Below are positions 62,598-64,000 of a stretch of 64,000 nucleotides of DNA, one piece after another. The stretch is taken from the NCBI RefSeq assembly GCF_017745275.1, contig NZ_JAGHZS010000009.1, positions 348,969-412,968 of the forward strand, in the 5' to 3' direction. Source of the DNA: Chitinophaga sp. GTDB taxonomy: Bacteria > Bacteroidota > Bacteroidia > Chitinophagales > Chitinophagaceae. Under the pieces are notes generated by a model that saw nothing but the letters and a program-made list of their open reading frames with translations, was not told where the DNA came from and did no database searches. The position numbers were made by a program, and so were the translations under genes. Position 1 is the stretch's first letter. Every line of letters starts with the position of its first letter.

Positions 62598-62714
62598 CAG
62601 AAAGCGTAAAGCCGAAAGCATAAAGCTATTGAGGCGATTGATCTGAGCGAATATATTATCCGCTTTAACCAATCGCCTCAATAGCTTTATGCTTTCGGCT
62701 TTATGCTTTCAGCT
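62596..62714. repeat. Heptad inverted repeat, imperfect 54-bp arms, before the thiolase end
   Basis: Arms 62596-62649 and 62661-62714 pair over 54 bp with six mismatches. The heptads are AGAAAGC, GTAAAGC, CGAAAGC, ATAAAGC and then TATTGAGGCGATTGATC, the same core as the 60685 copy. The stop of the membrane-protein gene (62595-62597) overlaps the left arm. The right arm ends 3 bases before the thiolase stop. Confidence 0.85.
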
Positions 62715-62717
62715 CTT

Positions 62718-63890
62718 TTATACTTTCTCAATAATAATAGCGCTTGCTCCACCGCCACCATTACAGATACCAGCTACCCCATAGCGGGCATTCTGCTGAT
62801 GAAGGATGGAATTGAGCGTTACCACTATACGGGCGCCGCTGCAGCCAATCGGATGTCCCATGGCTACTGCACCACCCCATACGTTTACTTTATCAAGGGA
62901 GAGACCCAGATCTTTTGCATTGGCGATGGGTACGCAGGAAAATGCTTCATTTACTTCTGCATAATCCATATCGCTGATTTTCATGCCAGCCTTAGCCAGC
63001 GCATTGTTGATGGCTCTAACCGGTGTAGTGGTAAACCATTCCGGCGCCTGAGAGGCATCTGCAAAACTTACGATTTTAGCCAGGGGCTTTAATCCCAGTT
63101 CTTTCAGTTTTTCGCCACTTACCAGTACTACGGCAGCAGCACCATCATTGATATTGGAAGCGTTGGCGGCAGTGATGGTACCATCTTTCTGGAAACTTGG
63201 TTTCAGGGTAGGCACTTTTTCGAAGATGACTTTTTTATAGTCTTCGTCTTCTGCTACGGTGATTACCTGCTTACCGGGCACCTGTACCGGTACTACTTCG
63301 TCTTTAAAATAACCTTTCTCCCAGGCGGCAGCGGCGCGTTTATAGCTTTCTATCGCGTAGGCATCCTGGTCTTCGCGGGTGATTTTATATTCGGTGGCAC
63401 ACAGTTCTGCGGCATTTCCCATATGGAAATCTTTGTACGGATCCCAGAGGCCATCGCGGATAATACCGTCAATTACGCTGCCGTGGCCCAGCTTATAACC
63501 GCTACGGGCTTTGTCCAGGTAGTAAGGCGCTGCGCTCATGTTTTCCATGCCGCCGGCTACCACTACATCGTTGTCGCCCAGCATAATGCTTTGAGCGCCC
63601 AGCATAATGGCTTTCATACCGGAAGCGCAAACCTTGTTAACGGTAGTACAGGGCACATTGTTAGGCACACCGGCTGCGAGGCTGGCCTGGTTTGCCGGGG
63701 CCTGACCCAGGTTGGCACTGAGTACATTTCCCATATACACTTCATTCACTTCTGCCGCAGCAATACCCGCTCTTTCCAGGGCGGCTTTGATAACGGTGGC
63801 ACCGAGCTGTGTGGCCGGAACGCCTGTCAGTGCACCATTGAAGGATCCTATGGGGGTGCGGGCTGTAGCTACTATAAATACTTCTTTCAT
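62718..63890 (-). CDS. Acetyl-CoA C-acetyltransferase (thiolase)
   Basis: 390 residues. The nucleophile Cys 88 is in VNKVCASGMKA. The late catalytic motifs are NEAFSCVPI, the NWGGAVAMGHPIGCSGARIV region with His and Cys, and GICNGGGGASA. It either cleaves 3-ketoacyl-CoA or condenses two acetyl-CoA. Single-copy context here does not separate degradation from synthesis. Confidence 0.95.
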   Translation of the reverse strand: MKEVFIVATARTPIGSFNGALTGVPATQLGATVIKAALERAGIAAAEVNEVYMGNVLSANLGQAPANQASLAAGVPNNVPCTTVNKVCASGMKAIMLGAQSIMLGDNDVVVAGGMENMSAAPYYLDKARSGYKLGHGSVIDGIIRDGLWDPYKDFHMGNAAELCATEYKITREDQDAYAIESYKRAAAAWEKGYFKDEVVPVQVPGKQVITVAEDEDYKKVIFEKVPTLKPSFQKDGTITAANASNINDGAAAVVLVSGEKLKELGLKPLAKIVSFADASQAPEWFTTTPVRAINNALAKAGMKISDMDYAEVNEAFSCVPIANAKDLGLSLDKVNVWGGAVAMGHPIGCSGARIVVTLNSILHQQNARYGVAGICNGGGGASAIIIEKV

Positions 63891-63928
63891 CTGATAAATA
63901 AGATTGATTTGGCTAGTTTATAATCTAC

Positions 63929-63936
63929 CAAATATA
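63929..63936 (-). promoter_or_regulatory. -7 element TATATTTG of the thiolase gene
   Basis: The minus strand reads TATATTTG (rc of 63929-63936), 38 bases upstream of the thiolase start. The -33 zone is occupied by a heptad array (63941-63975). Confidence 0.45.
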
Positions 63937-63940
63937 ACGA

Positions 63941-63975
63941 AAGAAGCAGAAAGCAGAAAGCAGAAAGCAGAATGA
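63941..63975. repeat. Heptad array, single arm at the window edge
   Basis: AAGAAGC, AGAAAGC three times, then AGAATGA: the purest tandem heptads in the window. A matching right arm was not found before base 64000 and may lie beyond. It sits upstream of the thiolase gene and so is not at a gene's 3' end on this side. Confidence 0.7.
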
Positions 63976-64000
63976 GTCGTCCTAGAATAGGTTGACAGAT

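Noticed and set aside
63941..63975. Heptad arrays as a possible CRISPR or tRNA-like repeat
   Set aside because: Units are 7 nt with no spacers, and no cas gene is near. The arms do not fold into a cloverleaf.

Overview
The window reads as a chromosome segment of a Bacteroidota bacterium, most likely Chitinophagaceae (Chitinophaga-like). The reasons are a Bacteroidota-type (subtype iii) type VI secretion system, several promoters of the TTTG / TAnnTTTG class typical of the phylum, PorT-like and OmpA-TSP3 outer membrane proteins, a two-CBM20 4-alpha-glucanotransferase, and a long-insert signal peptidase I. The genus is an inference. I recognised no tRNA, rRNA, CRISPR array, transposase or phage gene.

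Layout. 1-14.8 kb: the tail of an MBL-fold hydrolase, then an exopolysaccharide cluster. This is one FkbM methyltransferase on + followed by a long leftward operon: Wza-like export lipoprotein, Wzc-like tyrosine autokinase, Wzx flippase, three more FkbM methyltransferases, a class I methyltransferase, three glycosyltransferases, a Wzy/ligase-like membrane protein and a WcaJ-like priming transferase. 15.2-29.7 kb: a T6SS-iii locus in three blocks: tssG-N-K-O-D leftward, tssP-E-F rightward, and tssH-B-C plus a TraN-like (DUF4138-like) protein plus a lytic transglycosylase leftward. TssI/VgrG, PAAR, TssQ, TssR and any TssJ/L/M are not in the window. 30.1-33.4 kb: a DUF3137-like protein, two small membrane proteins and a DUF6807-like secreted protein.

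33.5-43.0 kb holds the most unusual content: a seven-gene rightward operon, mostly with overlapping genes. It encodes a C25/gingipain-like cysteine protease, a 91-aa beta-rich protein, a 204-aa helical protein, a MoxR AAA+ ATPase, a 243-aa protein, a vWA plus beta-propeller protein and a TPR plus beta-propeller protein. It matches the general plan of the MoxR-vWA-beta-propeller (bpX) ternary systems predicted by comparative genomics to be conflict or defence systems; to my knowledge none is well characterised experimentally.

43-64 kb is mostly housekeeping: dipeptide epimerase, MalQ, DnaK, OmpA, GNAT, porin-like protein, ArgS, cytidine deaminase, LepB, alpha/beta hydrolase, a sigma-54-type response regulator without a DNA-binding domain, GrpB, CysE-CysM, PdhB, a membrane protein and a thiolase. 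The gene junctions here repeatedly carry a family of long inverted repeats whose arms are built from 7-nt units (consensus NNNNAGC / GCTNNNN). Some are perfect over 46-54 bp and some contain the stop codons of the flanking genes. They probably act as (bidirectional) terminators, but their heptad structure and arm-to-arm identity call for a separate explanation.
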